A DNA stretch of 64,000 nucleotides from Pandoraea cepalis (GTDB lineage: Bacteria > Pseudomonadota > Gammaproteobacteria > Burkholderiales > Burkholderiaceae): assembly GCF_902459665.1 (NCBI RefSeq), contig NZ_CABPSL010000006.1, positions 124,001 through 188,000 on the forward strand. Reading direction: 5' to 3'. The notes below the pieces were generated by a model. It was given only the letters and a program-made list of their open reading frames with translations, made no database searches and was not told where the DNA came from. Positions 28,456 to 36,607 of the stretch are shown piece after piece (positions within the stretch are counted from its first letter, which is position 1; every line of letters begins with the position of its first letter). Both the position numbers and the translations under genes were made by a program.

Positions 28456-29046
28456 ATGTCACATCGAACTGTCATGAACATCCTGACCTGCGCCAGCCTG
28501 ACCGTGGGCACCGCGGGAATGCTGAGCGCCGCGGCGGCCCACGCGGCGGACGCGGCGGCCAAGGATCGCTACGAGGCGACGCAGAAATCGGCCGAGGCCG
28601 ACTACAAGGCGTCGGTCGCGCGTTGCAAAGCGCTCAAGGACAACGCGAAGCGTGTCTGTGTCGCGAGTGCAAAGGGCAACGAAGCCATTGCCAAGGCCAA
28701 TGCGCAAGCCGACTATGAGCAAACACCCAAGGCGCGCTACGAGGCCGCCGTCGCGAAGGCCGACGCCGATTACAGCGTTGCCAAGTTGCGCTGCGACGAC
28801 AAGAAGGGCAACGACGAGGACGTTTGCGTCAAGGACGCCGAAGCCGCCAAAACCAAGGCCTATGGCGATGCCAAGGTCATGCGCACGAGCCGGGAATCGT
28901 CGAAGGACACGATGGCCGCGCGGCAGGACGCCAATGCCGAGGCGGACAAGGCGCAGTACAAGGCCGCGCTCGAACGCTGCGACGCGCTGGCCGGCAATCC
29001 CAAGGACACCTGCGAGGCGGACGCCAAGGCGCGCTTCCACCAGTAA
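28456..29046 (+). CDS. Periplasmic protein with three CX10C repeats, function unknown
   Basis: Product of 196 residues with a signal peptide ending AAAAHAAD near residue 32. The mature chain is Ala/Lys/Asp-rich and helical. It contains three copies of a unit of the form Y-x-x-A-x-x-R-C-x10-C: YKASVARCKALKDNAKRVC, YSVAKLRCDDKKGNDEDVC and YKAALERCDALAGNPKDTC. The evenly spaced cysteine pairs could each form a disulfide clamping a helical hairpin. No known family is recognised. It follows CsbD and entericidin genes in the same direction and has a terminator after it. Confidence 0.8.
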   Translation: MSHRTVMNILTCASLTVGTAGMLSAAAAHAADAAAKDRYEATQKSAEADYKASVARCKALKDNAKRVCVASAKGNEAIAKANAQADYEQTPKARYEAAVAKADADYSVAKLRCDDKKGNDEDVCVKDAEAAKTKAYGDAKVMRTSRESSKDTMAARQDANAEADKAQYKAALERCDALAGNPKDTCEADAKARFHQ

Positions 29047-29182
29047 GCGCAGGGATCTCCCAAACCATGCGGATCGCGGCCACGGATCCGTCCCAAAAAC
29101 AGCAGATCCGGACGCACCGGGCGAACCGGTTAGGCAGGGAGGAGACGGCGGCGTTGCGTGCAGCCCCGCGACGTCGATGGCG

Positions 29183-29220
29183 GGCGAATGCGGCAAAAGC
29201 GGCATTCGCCTGCTGTTTTT
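29183..29220 (+). terminator. Rho-independent terminator
   Basis: Stem GGCGAATGC/GCATTCGCC (29183-29191 and 29202-29210) is followed by TGCTGTTTTTG. It would end transcription from the stress-protein group, 137 bases after the CX10C-repeat gene. Confidence 0.75.
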
Positions 29221-29583
29221 GTGCCACAGGCGGCGAGCGCGCATGTAAATGAATGTAACAAGCGCAGCCCGACCTGACGCTCCTCGACGCGAGCGCGGCA
29301 ACGCAAGACGCTCACCGAAACGAGCGCAAATCGTTGATTCTGAATAGAATGACGACTTGATCTACACGTTTGGCGGCCGCTTTTCCTCGCCCGGACGTTC
29401 CCTGTGCCGTGTCAATGCGCATACTTTGCAACAATTGCGCCACGCCCGCGTTTCGGAACTTCAGTAAAGTTAAGCCAAGGAATCTGACGAACAACGGTGC
29501 TTAAGGGCACCCGGCGCGTCGCACGGCATGGTGCCGTCCGGGCGCTGTCATCAGTACGCTGCCAAGTCCGCAGGAGAAATGTC
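29221..29583. other. Intergenic region upstream of the PXPV-repeat gene
   Basis: A 363-base stretch without a supported gene. Small open frames in it have no ribosome-binding site or recognisable product. The promoter of the PXPV gene should be here, and AGGAGA at about 29572-29577 is its ribosome-binding site. Confidence 0.5.
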
Positions 29584-29886
29584 ATGAAAACCAAGTTTGC
29601 CGCCCTTGCCATCGCGGGGATCGCGCTCGCTGCGGGTGCCGTCGGGACAGCGCAGGCTCACGTCTCGGTCGGTATCGGCATTGGCCTGCCGCTGGTCGTC
29701 CCGGCACCGGTCTATGCGCCGGCGCCCGTGTACGTCGCGCCCCCGCCGCCGGTCTACTACGCCCCGCCGCCCGTCTATGTCTCGCCCGCGCCAGTGTATT
29801 ACGGTCCTCCGCCGGCGTATTACGGCCGTCCGTACTACGGGTACGGGCACGGTCGCTGGCGCCGCGACCACTGGCATCGCGATTGA
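29584..29886 (+). CDS. Exported PXPV-repeat (Pro/Tyr-rich) protein
   Basis: A 100-residue protein. A signal peptide (MKTKFAALAIAGIALAAGAV, cleaved after AQA near residue 25) precedes a short strand-like segment VSVGIGIGLPL. Repeated PxPVY units follow (PAPVYAPAPVYV, PPPPVYYAPPPVYV, SPAPVYYG), then a Gly/Tyr/Arg/His-rich end (YGYGHGRWRRDHWHRD). This composition is typical of small surface or envelope proteins of unknown role in Burkholderiales. It is monocistronic and ends before a strong bidirectional terminator. Confidence 0.85.
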   Translation: MKTKFAALAIAGIALAAGAVGTAQAHVSVGIGIGLPLVVPAPVYAPAPVYVAPPPPVYYAPPPVYVSPAPVYYGPPPAYYGRPYYGYGHGRWRRDHWHRD

Positions 29887-29945
29887 GCGACGGCCGGCCC
29901 CACGCGGGCAAATGCATCGGATAACACACCGGTCGCCGAAAAATG

Positions 29946-29979
29946 AACGCGCCACCGACTGCGAAGTCGGTGGCGCGTT
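29946..29979. terminator. Bidirectional terminator with GCGA tetraloop
   Basis: A perfect 15-base-pair stem (AACGCGCCACCGACT and its complement) is closed by a GNRA-type loop GCGA. On the minus strand it is followed by CATTTTTC, suiting the chemoreceptor gene. On the plus strand TGTCTTT follows, suiting the PXPV gene. Confidence 0.9.
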
Positions 29980-30010
29980 GTCTTTGGCCGCGCCGGTCGG
30001 CGCAACGCGG

Positions 30011-31423
30011 CTACCTGCCGACGCGATAGGCGATGCGAAAGCCGCCCCAATGACGCCCATTCACATAGATCGGCGCCGAGGCATCTTTCATCACCATGAA
30101 CGCCCCGCCGCCCATATCTCGCCGGTAAGTCTGCAGCAACAGCGGTTGGGTGTTGCGTCCGGCGGCCGCGCCCGTGCGATCGTTGAACAAACGCCGGTTG
30201 CGGCAATTCGCGGCATTCCAGACCGGATCGTTGGTCGGTGCCTGCGAGAACTTGCGGTTATGCGTCGGCAGATAGCCGTTCTCGTCGACGGCGGCGCAAA
30301 AGGCGATACGCTCGTTGAGCGCGAGCAACGGCTCCTGGATGGCCGGGAGCGTCTCGTCGGTAAAGCGCGTGAAGCTGGCCATCAACTGCTGCGGGTTCGA
30401 ACCGGGGATCGGCTCGTAGCGGCGGTCAAACAATGCCTGCTCGGTGATCTTGCCCTTGGCAAGCGCCGCCTCGAAGCTCTCCCCCACCTGCTTGGCCGCG
30501 CGGCGTACCGCGCGAATGAACGGTGTGTCCTCCGTCTCGACGTCGCTGCCGGCGATCAGGCCGATCAGATGTTCCGAGACGCCTAGCAAACCGTTGATGC
30601 GCTCGCGCGCACGCTCAACGTGTTCCGCCGAATGCGAAACGCCGTCGGCCATTTCATCGACGTGGGCGACGAGCGTGGCGCATTCGCTTTCGATGGCTTC
30701 GCTGGCCTGCGCGATCTGTCCGGCCTGACGGTCGAACGTGTCGAGCGCAGTCCCGGCCGTCTCGATCACGCTGGCGATGGCGCGGGTGCCTTCGCGGGCG
30801 TCGTTGGCGCGCGCGACGGTCGCGTTGCTCTCGCGCATCAGGCGCTCGGTGCGCTCGCCCAGCGTGGCAAGCGTGTGCTCGATCTGCTGCGTCGCCTCGG
30901 CCGTCTTGCTCGCGAGCAGTTTGACCTCGGTGGCCACAACCGCGAAGCTGCGCCCAGCCGCGCCGGCGCGCGCGGCTTCGATGGCGGCGTTGAGCGCCAG
31001 CAGATTGGTCTGACGCGCGATCACCGAAATACCCTCAGCCACCTTGCCGACGTGATCGAGCGCGTCGCGCAGCCCGGCGATCTCGCCGGCCATGCCGGAG
31101 ACACCCTCCACGAGACCGTGGATCGATGCCAGCGACGCGTCGGCCGTGTGGCGCGACGCCGCAATTTCGGCGCTCGCGCGATCGGCCACATCGCGGGCCT
31201 CACGCGCGGCGCTGGCGATACGTTGGTTGCCTTCGCTGGTCTCGGTGGCGGTTTGGTGAAGCGCCTGAAACACGTCGGCCTGACGCTTGATGCGAACGGC
31301 GATCTCGTCGACGTTACCGGCGATATCGCACAGTTCAACGCCGAGGGTGCCGGCATTGGCCGCCACCTCGCTCATGATGTTGACGGTTTGCGCCGCTCCC
31401 CGGGTGCGCGTGAATAGCCCCAT
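30011..31423 (-). CDS. Soluble methyl-accepting chemotaxis protein with C-terminal sensory domain
   Basis: Chemoreceptor of 470 residues with no membrane segment. The signalling domain comes first (about 1-290), with the invariant tip around [18 protein letters not shown]. The C-terminal 170 residues form a conserved sensory module with [33 protein letters not shown] and [20 protein letters not shown]. This is the reverse of the usual receptor order and fits a cytoplasmic ligand or redox sensor. There is no C-terminal NWETF-type tether. It lies 1.3 kb from the lateral flagellar cluster, but no che genes are nearby; coupling to either flagellar system is inferred. Confidence 0.9.
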   Translation of the reverse strand: MGLFTRTRGAAQTVNIMSEVAANAGTLGVELCDIAGNVDEIAVRIKRQADVFQALHQTATETSEGNQRIASAAREARDVADRASAEIAASRHTADASLASIHGLVEGVSGMAGEIAGLRDALDHVGKVAEGISVIARQTNLLALNAAIEAARAGAAGRSFAVVATEVKLLASKTAEATQQIEHTLATLGERTERLMRESNATVARANDAREGTRAIASVIETAGTALDTFDRQAGQIAQASEAIESECATLVAHVDEMADGVSHSAEHVERARERINGLLGVSEHLIGLIAGSDVETEDTPFIRAVRRAAKQVGESFEAALAKGKITEQALFDRRYEPIPGSNPQQLMASFTRFTDETLPAIQEPLLALNERIAFCAAVDENGYLPTHNRKFSQAPTNDPVWNAANCRNRRLFNDRTGAAAGRNTQPLLLQTYRRDMGGGAFMVMKDASAPIYVNGRHWGGFRIAYRVGR

Positions 31424-31731
31424 TGTCAGTCTCCTCGCGTCTCTGATCCACTTGTTATGACGAGGGCGCGACAGTCGCCGTACCGCACGGAAAACATCGG
31501 GGCAGACGTTCGCGCCACACGCTGGTGTGTCGAAAGAGATAACGGGAGAAAAAACGGTCGACTTGAGGGTTGCCTCACTGGTCGCCGCCCCGCGCTTCCG
31601 ACTTTATAGGACCACCCTCTCATGCACGGCTTACGCGGGACTTACTGACCCGGCCGTGTCGCGTCGGCACGCAATCATCCGAATAATGGCTATGATGGTG
31701 ATCAATCATCACCCTATCCGATGGATTCGAC
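31424..31731. promoter_or_regulatory. Divergent promoter region of the chemoreceptor and LysR genes
   Basis: A 308-base gap with no gene. Close to the LysR start it has an inverted repeat GGTGAT-CAATC-ATCACC (31697-31713), a likely autoregulatory LysR site. A TATGAT -10-like hexamer is at 31691-31696. The rest holds no recognised element. Confidence 0.5.
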
Positions 31732-32640
31732 ATGACGCCGGACCAATTGCTGACCTTCGCGACCGTGGCCGAACTCGGCAACATCAGTCATGCGGCGCAA
31801 GCGCTGCACCTATCGCAACCGGCCGTCTCCGGCCAGTTGCGGCTGTTGCAGGAGTCGTTCGGCGAGCCGTTGTATCGACGCGATGGACGCGGTATCCGGC
31901 TGACGGCCGTGGGCGAGCAGGTCGCCGTATATGCCAACAAGCTGCGGCAGGACTATCGCCAGGCCATGGCACTGCGCGATAGCCTGCGCGGCATGGAAAC
32001 CGGGGCGCTGCGCATCGGGGCGAGTACGACGCCGGCAAGCTACCTGCTGCCCTACGCGATTGCGGAATTCCATCAACGCTACCCTGCGGTCGCACTGCAT
32101 ATCATCGACGGCAACACCAGTGAAATCGTGGCGCAACTCGATCGGCTCGACGTGGCATTCATCGAAGGCGCCGTGCCGCCGGGTCTGTCGCCGGAGATCG
32201 CGGTGCGTCCGTGGCGCGACGACGAAGTCGTTGCCATTGCCCGGGCCGACCATCCCCTCGCGCAGCATCCGCAAGGCGCATCGCTGCAGGCCATCGCCGA
32301 GTACCCGTTGATCCTGCGTGAACCGGGGTCGGGGGTACGCGCGCTGGTCGCGCGCGCGTTCTCGGTGGCCGGACTCGCGCCACGCGTGGCGCTGGAATTG
32401 GCCGGGGTGGAGAGTATCAAGGAAGCCGTGCGGGCGGGCATGGGCGTGGGCTTCGTGTCCGCGATGTCGATGCGTCACGAAGACGCGGCGCTCGCCTCGG
32501 TTCGCATCGATCCCCCGCATGGCCTCAAGCGACTGCTGACGGCGCTCGTGCCGCATGCCGATGCCCTGTCGCGTCCGACCGAGCGATTTCTCGCCCAGTG
32601 CTTCGCCAGGGCCGCCGACGAACCGGCAACGTTGCGGTAA
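31732..32640 (+). CDS. LysR-family transcriptional regulator
   Basis: Regulator of 302 residues with an N-terminal winged helix-turn-helix (GNISHAAQALHLSQPAVSGQ) and a complete two-lobed effector domain beginning near residue 90 (TGALRIGASTTPASYLLP). The sequence is closest in style to the CysL/YwfK-like branch, but the target is not identifiable. It diverges from the chemoreceptor gene, with an inverted repeat just upstream that it may bind. It converges on fliE with a 67-base gap and marks the left border of the flagellar cluster. Confidence 0.88.
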   Translation: MTPDQLLTFATVAELGNISHAAQALHLSQPAVSGQLRLLQESFGEPLYRRDGRGIRLTAVGEQVAVYANKLRQDYRQAMALRDSLRGMETGALRIGASTTPASYLLPYAIAEFHQRYPAVALHIIDGNTSEIVAQLDRLDVAFIEGAVPPGLSPEIAVRPWRDDEVVAIARADHPLAQHPQGASLQAIAEYPLILREPGSGVRALVARAFSVAGLAPRVALELAGVESIKEAVRAGMGVGFVSAMSMRHEDAALASVRIDPPHGLKRLLTALVPHADALSRPTERFLAQCFARAADEPATLR

Positions 32641-32707
32641 CCGCGCGCGGTTCGTCCGTACGTCGGTACGGGTGCGCCAGCGACGCATGGCGCTTGCCGC
32701 ATCCCGC

Positions 32708-33040
32708 TCAGAACGGCATGCGTACCAACTCCTCCACGGCACCCACGACCTTGTCACGCGTTCGCATCAGCAACGAAAACGACAAATCGGCCTGAGCGCT
32801 CGACAGCATTGCACCGGTCAGGTCGTCGCTCTGGCCCAGATCGAATGCGCGCATGCGCTCGCTGGCGTCGCGCTGCGCCGCGTCCACGCCACGCAGCATC
32901 GCACCGAAGTCGGGACCGACCGCGGCACCGCCCAGGGCGGGGTCTGCGTCGCGCACCCCCGCCACGCTATCCAGTTCGCGCTGTGTCGCATGCATGCGAC
33001 GCATCTCGGCCATCAATGAGTGTTCCATCGAGACGGGCAT
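32708..33040 (-). CDS. fliE: Flagellar hook-basal body protein FliE (lateral system)
   Basis: A 110-residue FliE joins the MS-ring to the proximal rod. The C-terminal part carries the family pattern: FGAMLRGVDAAQRDASERM, a Leu-rich turn (LGQSDDLTGAMLSSAQADLS) and the end LMRTRDKVVGAVEELVRMPF. The ATG at 33040 (MPVSMEHS) is preceded by GAAGGAGAG; a longer open extension upstream is rejected. It stands alone, divergent from fliM, rather than ahead of fliF, its usual operon partner, which is 30 kb away at the other end of the cluster. Confidence 0.85.
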   Translation of the reverse strand: MPVSMEHSLMAEMRRMHATQRELDSVAGVRDADPALGGAAVGPDFGAMLRGVDAAQRDASERMRAFDLGQSDDLTGAMLSSAQADLSFSLLMRTRDKVVGAVEELVRMPF

Positions 33041-33136
33041 TCGGCTCTCCTTCGTGAGTTTCGAGGTGTGCCGCGCGCGTGAGGCAGGCAGCACTGACAA
33101 GACTCCGCACTTTACGCACACCTCGCCCCACCAAGA

Positions 33137-33199
33137 ATGGGGAATCCCCCAAAGCCAACACGGTTGAGTCATTCCCCATCAACACACGGGGAAGACGCC
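33137..33199. promoter_or_regulatory. Inverted repeat ATGGGGAAT-N25-ATTCCCCAT in the fliE/fliM gap
   Basis: A perfect 9-base inverted repeat (33137-33145 and 33171-33179) lies in the 214-base gap between the divergent fliE and fliM genes. A further GGGGAAGACGCC follows at 33188-33199. Related GGGAA-type boxes occur upstream of flgB and fliF, so this may be the site of a flagellar regulator. Confidence 0.5.
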
Positions 33200-33254
33200 T
33201 TTAGGATGCGAACTTCCCTGCGCCCACGAGCGCTGCGAACCGACATCCAAACAC

Positions 33255-34112
33255 ATGAACACAATGCACGCGCCAACGCCGCCCGGCGCGATCCGGGCAC
33301 TCGATCCGTGCCGGCTGGGACAGCCGACGCAGCTCCTCGACCCCCTGACCGAGCGGCTGCGCTCGCGCCTCGATGTCCAATTGCCGCAGCACGTTCGCCA
33401 TCGTCATGCTATGGCGTGGCGCGTCGCCGCCATGTCGGTGAGCGCCAGTGCGCCGAGCGTCACCGATGTCATCGTGCAGCGCTTTCAGGTGGACGGTCAC
33501 GGCATCGACGTTGCCATCGACGCGGGACTGCTGCGCGACGCGTTCCGGCTGCGCTACGACGCGGACGACTTCGTCGGGCCGCCCGCCCTGCACGCCGCGC
33601 CCCCTGCCGCGACCTACGAGCGTTTCGTGACACGCTTTGCGAGGCAAATGCTCGACGCATTGCGCCAGGCCGTCTCCGCCGAGATGTCGCCGACCACGGC
33701 GTATGTCGAGACCCTCCAGAGCGCCCCGAGGTCGACGCCGCCGTCGCTCTGGATCGGCGCGCGCATCGCGGATCGTGCGGGCGATGCGCCTCTGGGCACG
33801 GTCACCTTCCGGCTCGCGGCCGAGGACGCACGCCGCTGGCTGACCATGCTCGGCCCCGACGCCGGGGAACGTGTCGCCGAGCACACGCCGCCCGCCTGCG
33901 ACGTCGCCACGATTCCGGTGCGCCTGAGCGCGCACTGGCTCGACGTCGACTTGTCGCTCGGCGCGCTGCTCGACGCGCAACCGGGGGATGTCCTGCCGGT
34001 GCGGTTCATGCAACGCGCCCTCGTTTGCGTGGACAACGACCCGTTGATGAGCGCCGATATTGTCGAGCGCGATGCGCACTTGTGCCTCACGCACTTCCAA
34101 ACTCTTGAGTAA
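33255..34112 (+). CDS. fliM: Divergent FliM-type flagellar switch protein (lateral system)
   Basis: A 285-residue protein identified by its C-terminal SpoA domain (about 215-285: IPVRLSAHWLDVDLSLGALL, PGDVLPV), its place directly before fliN, and the N-terminal segment IRALDPCRLG, which matches the IRPYDP region of FliM. It therefore begins where normal FliM has already run some 30 residues. No EIDALL-like CheY-binding peptide is present, and none is encoded in the upstream frame. The FliG-contacting GGXG motif is also missing from the middle domain. It should form the lateral motor C-ring with FliN and FliG, perhaps without CheY control. Confidence 0.82.
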   Translation: MNTMHAPTPPGAIRALDPCRLGQPTQLLDPLTERLRSRLDVQLPQHVRHRHAMAWRVAAMSVSASAPSVTDVIVQRFQVDGHGIDVAIDAGLLRDAFRLRYDADDFVGPPALHAAPPAATYERFVTRFARQMLDALRQAVSAEMSPTTAYVETLQSAPRSTPPSLWIGARIADRAGDAPLGTVTFRLAAEDARRWLTMLGPDAGERVAEHTPPACDVATIPVRLSAHWLDVDLSLGALLDAQPGDVLPVRFMQRALVCVDNDPLMSADIVERDAHLCLTHFQTLE

Positions 34113-34128
34113 GGACTCTGTATTCGTC

Positions 34129-34647
34129 ATGTCTACCCACTTTCCTCACGACCTGTCGGGTCAAGTGCCTCACCCCGGTGCACCCGCCGACGTCACGACG
34201 CCCACCGCTGCCGATCAGCAGATGGACGCCCTGACCGACGATCTGCCTGCCCTCGGCGCGCTCTCCGACCTCTCCAACCTCTCTGACCTGCCTGACGATT
34301 TGGCCGGTGACTGGCTCGGCGAGACGGGCGGCGGCAACGCCGCGCCTGCCTCCCGTTCCGCGGACGCGGCCGGCACAGCGCCGGTGCCGCTCGCCATGCG
34401 CGAGACGCTGCGCCGTGTGCCGGTGAAGCTCACGCTCGAAGTCGGTGCGACGCGTCTTACGCTGGGCGAGCTGGCGGCCCTGCGTGCCGACGACGTGCTC
34501 AGTCTCGATCGCGCGGCCGGCGCACCACTTGCCGTGCTGGTCAACGGTGTGCCGGTGGGACTGGCGGAAGTCGTCGTCTCGGGTGCGCAGTACGGGCTGA
34601 AGATCCTCACGCTCGATGCGCTCGAGCTGGACCGGCTGGCGCAATGA
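34129..34647 (+). CDS. fliN: Flagellar switch protein FliN (lateral system)
   Basis: A 172-residue protein. The first 95 residues are acidic, Pro/Ala/Asp-rich and likely disordered, including the Leu/Ser/Asp repeat LGALSDLSNLSDLPDD. The last 75 form the SpoA domain (RVPVKLTLEVGATRLTLGEL, VLVNGVPVGLAEVVV, YGLKILTL). FliN forms the base of the C-ring and docks FliH. It starts 16 bases after fliM and overlaps fliP by ATGA. Confidence 0.88.
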   Translation: MSTHFPHDLSGQVPHPGAPADVTTPTAADQQMDALTDDLPALGALSDLSNLSDLPDDLAGDWLGETGGGNAAPASRSADAAGTAPVPLAMRETLRRVPVKLTLEVGATRLTLGELAALRADDVLSLDRAAGAPLAVLVNGVPVGLAEVVVSGAQYGLKILTLDALELDRLAQ

Positions 34648-35465
34648 AAGCCGCGCTACACCGCCTGCGCCTGCGGCGCTCGCGCCCTCACGAGCCACGC
34701 AATTTTCCGCTGTGCGCATCGGAGACGCTCGTGCTCGCGATTCTCGCGATCGGCTTCGCGCTGTTCGCCACCGGAGCGCACGCCGACGAGACGGGCGACC
34801 TGATGCGCCTGCGCACGCAAGGCGGCACCACCGACTTCTCCGTCAAGACCCAGTTGCTCATTCTGATGACGCTGCTGGGACTGCTGCCGATGCTGCTGAT
34901 GGTGATGACCACATTCGTGCGGTTCGCCATCATCCTCGCGTTGCTACGCCAGGCACTGGGCCTGCAACAGGGTCTGCCCTCGCGCGTGCTCACCGGCATG
35001 GCGTTGCTGCTCAGCCTGCTCGTCATGCGCCCGGTCGGCGAAGCGATCTGGACGCAGGCGGTCGTGCCCTATGACGAAAATCGCATCACGCTGACCGAAG
35101 CGATTCGCGTCGGCGAAGCGCCGCTGTCGCGCTTCATGCTTGCACAAACGCGTCAGACGTCGCTCGATCTGATGGCCCGGCTGACCGGCGAGACGCACGT
35201 TGCCGAGCCGCAGGCGCATAGCTTCCTGGTGAAGGCATCGGCATTCCTGCTGAGCGAACTCAAGACGGCGTTTCAAGTCGGGGCGATGCTCTTCGTGCCG
35301 TTTCTCGTCATCGATCTGGTGGTGGCCTCGGTACTCATGGCCATGGGCATGATGATGCTCTCGCCGCTGGTCGTTTCGTTGCCGCTCAAGCTCCTGCTGT
35401 TCGTGCTCATCGACGGCTGGACGCTCACGGTCAGCACGCTCGTCACGAGCGTGCAGGCGGTCTGA
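34644..35465 (+). CDS. fliP: Flagellar export gate protein FliP (lateral system)
   Basis: Core subunit of the type III export gate, 273 residues. A long basic N-terminus precedes a signal-like segment ending TGAHA near residue 48. Hydrophobic segments include LLILMTLLGLLPMLLMVMTTF and ASAFLLSELKTAFQVGAMLF, the latter a FliP signature. The gene overlaps fliN by ATGA and is followed 10 bases later by fliQ. No fliO gene lies between fliN and fliP. Confidence 0.94.
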   Translation: MKAALHRLRLRRSRPHEPRNFPLCASETLVLAILAIGFALFATGAHADETGDLMRLRTQGGTTDFSVKTQLLILMTLLGLLPMLLMVMTTFVRFAIILALLRQALGLQQGLPSRVLTGMALLLSLLVMRPVGEAIWTQAVVPYDENRITLTEAIRVGEAPLSRFMLAQTRQTSLDLMARLTGETHVAEPQAHSFLVKASAFLLSELKTAFQVGAMLFVPFLVIDLVVASVLMAMGMMMLSPLVVSLPLKLLLFVLIDGWTLTVSTLVTSVQAV

Positions 35466-35475
35466 GGAGAACGCC

Positions 35476-35748
35476 ATGCTGACCAGCGACATCGCCATCG
35501 ACATCGGGCTCGACGCCCTGCGGCTCGTGATCATCATCGTGCTCGTGCTCATCGTGCCGAGCCTTGTGACCGGTCTCGTCGTGGCGCTCTTTCAAGCCGC
35601 GACACAGATCAACGAGCAGACGCTGTCGTTCCTGCCGCGCCTGATCGTCACACTGCTGACGCTCGGGCTCGCGGCGCCATGGCTCGCCGGCACGCTCACC
35701 GATTTCGCCGCCGACATCTTCGCCCGCGCGGCGACGCTGGCCGGGTAG
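35476..35748 (+). CDS. fliQ: Flagellar export gate protein FliQ (lateral system)
   Basis: A 90-residue protein with two membrane hairpin segments. LVVALFQAATQINEQTLSFL is the conserved FliQ loop. It packs around the FliP/FliR core of the export gate. GAGGAGA precedes the ATG. fliR follows after 39 bases. Confidence 0.95.
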   Translation: MLTSDIAIDIGLDALRLVIIIVLVLIVPSLVTGLVVALFQAATQINEQTLSFLPRLIVTLLTLGLAAPWLAGTLTDFAADIFARAATLAG

Positions 35749-35787
35749 CGCGGCAGGTCGCCGACGCCCCCAGCCGGACTCCCGATC

Positions 35788-36603
35788 ATGCCGCTTCCTC
35801 TATCCTTGGCCGCCTGGCCTGGCCTCGAAGGCTGGCTCGCCCAATGGCCCGCGCAGCTCGTGATGCTGTGGTGGCCGTTCTGTCGCTTCGTTGCCGCGCT
35901 GAGCATGCTGCCGCTCGTCGGCGAGGGCGTGGTGCCGATGCGCTGGCGCGTACTGGTCGCGCTCGTGCTCAGCCTGTCGCTATGGCCGGTGCTCGCCAAA
36001 GGCGGCGTGCCCCCGATCGACCCGTTCTCGCTGGCCGGCATGGCGCTGGCCGCGGAGCAAGCGATCATCGGCGCGTGTCTGGGGCTGGCGTTCTTCATCG
36101 TGCGCAGCTTGCTCACCCTCGTGGGCTACCTGTGCGCGTCGCAGATGGGACTGGCCATGGCGGCCATGAACGATCCGATGAACGGCGAAGCCAGCGAGCC
36201 GGTCTCGCTGCTGATGGTCTGCCTCGGCACTCTGCTGTTCTTCATTGCCGATGCGCATTTGATCGCGGTGGCCATCGTCGGCCGCAGCTTGGAGGTCTGG
36301 CCCATCGGCGGGGGACTGCCGCTCGGCGATCTCGCCGGCTTGTTGCGCGCGCTGGGCTGGACGCTGGCGGCTGCCGTAACGCTGGCGCTGCCCGTGGTGC
36401 TTACCACGTTCGTCGTTCAGTTCGGGCTCGGTCTGCTCAATCGCGCCGCGCCGGCGCTGAACCTCTTCTCGTTGGGCTTCGCCGTGACGACGGCCGTCGG
36501 CCTCGTCGTGCTCTCGGCCGTCATCCCGGCCCTGCCCGCCCACTATCTGGCACTGACCGAACGCGTGCTCGACGCACTCGGCCCCGTCGCCCGTCCGATC
36601 TGA
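35788..36603 (+). CDS. fliR: Flagellar export gate protein FliR (lateral system)
   Basis: A 271-residue polytopic membrane protein with about six hydrophobic segments. The conserved SMLPLVGEGVVPMRWRVLVA and LGLAFFIVRSLLTLVGYLCA regions mark FliR. It forms the export gate with FliP and FliQ. It ends 4 bases before flhB, which is the usual FlhB contact partner. Confidence 0.93.
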   Translation: MPLPLSLAAWPGLEGWLAQWPAQLVMLWWPFCRFVAALSMLPLVGEGVVPMRWRVLVALVLSLSLWPVLAKGGVPPIDPFSLAGMALAAEQAIIGACLGLAFFIVRSLLTLVGYLCASQMGLAMAAMNDPMNGEASEPVSLLMVCLGTLLFFIADAHLIAVAIVGRSLEVWPIGGGLPLGDLAGLLRALGWTLAAAVTLALPVVLTTFVVQFGLGLLNRAAPALNLFSLGFAVTTAVGLVVLSAVIPALPAHYLALTERVLDALGPVARPI

Positions 36604-36607
36604 ACCC

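Noticed and set aside
33201-34130. Long open frame on the minus strand opposite fliM (309 codons)
   Set aside because: It is antisense to a recognisable FliM, is Arg/His-rich, and reflects the high GC content of the third codon position.
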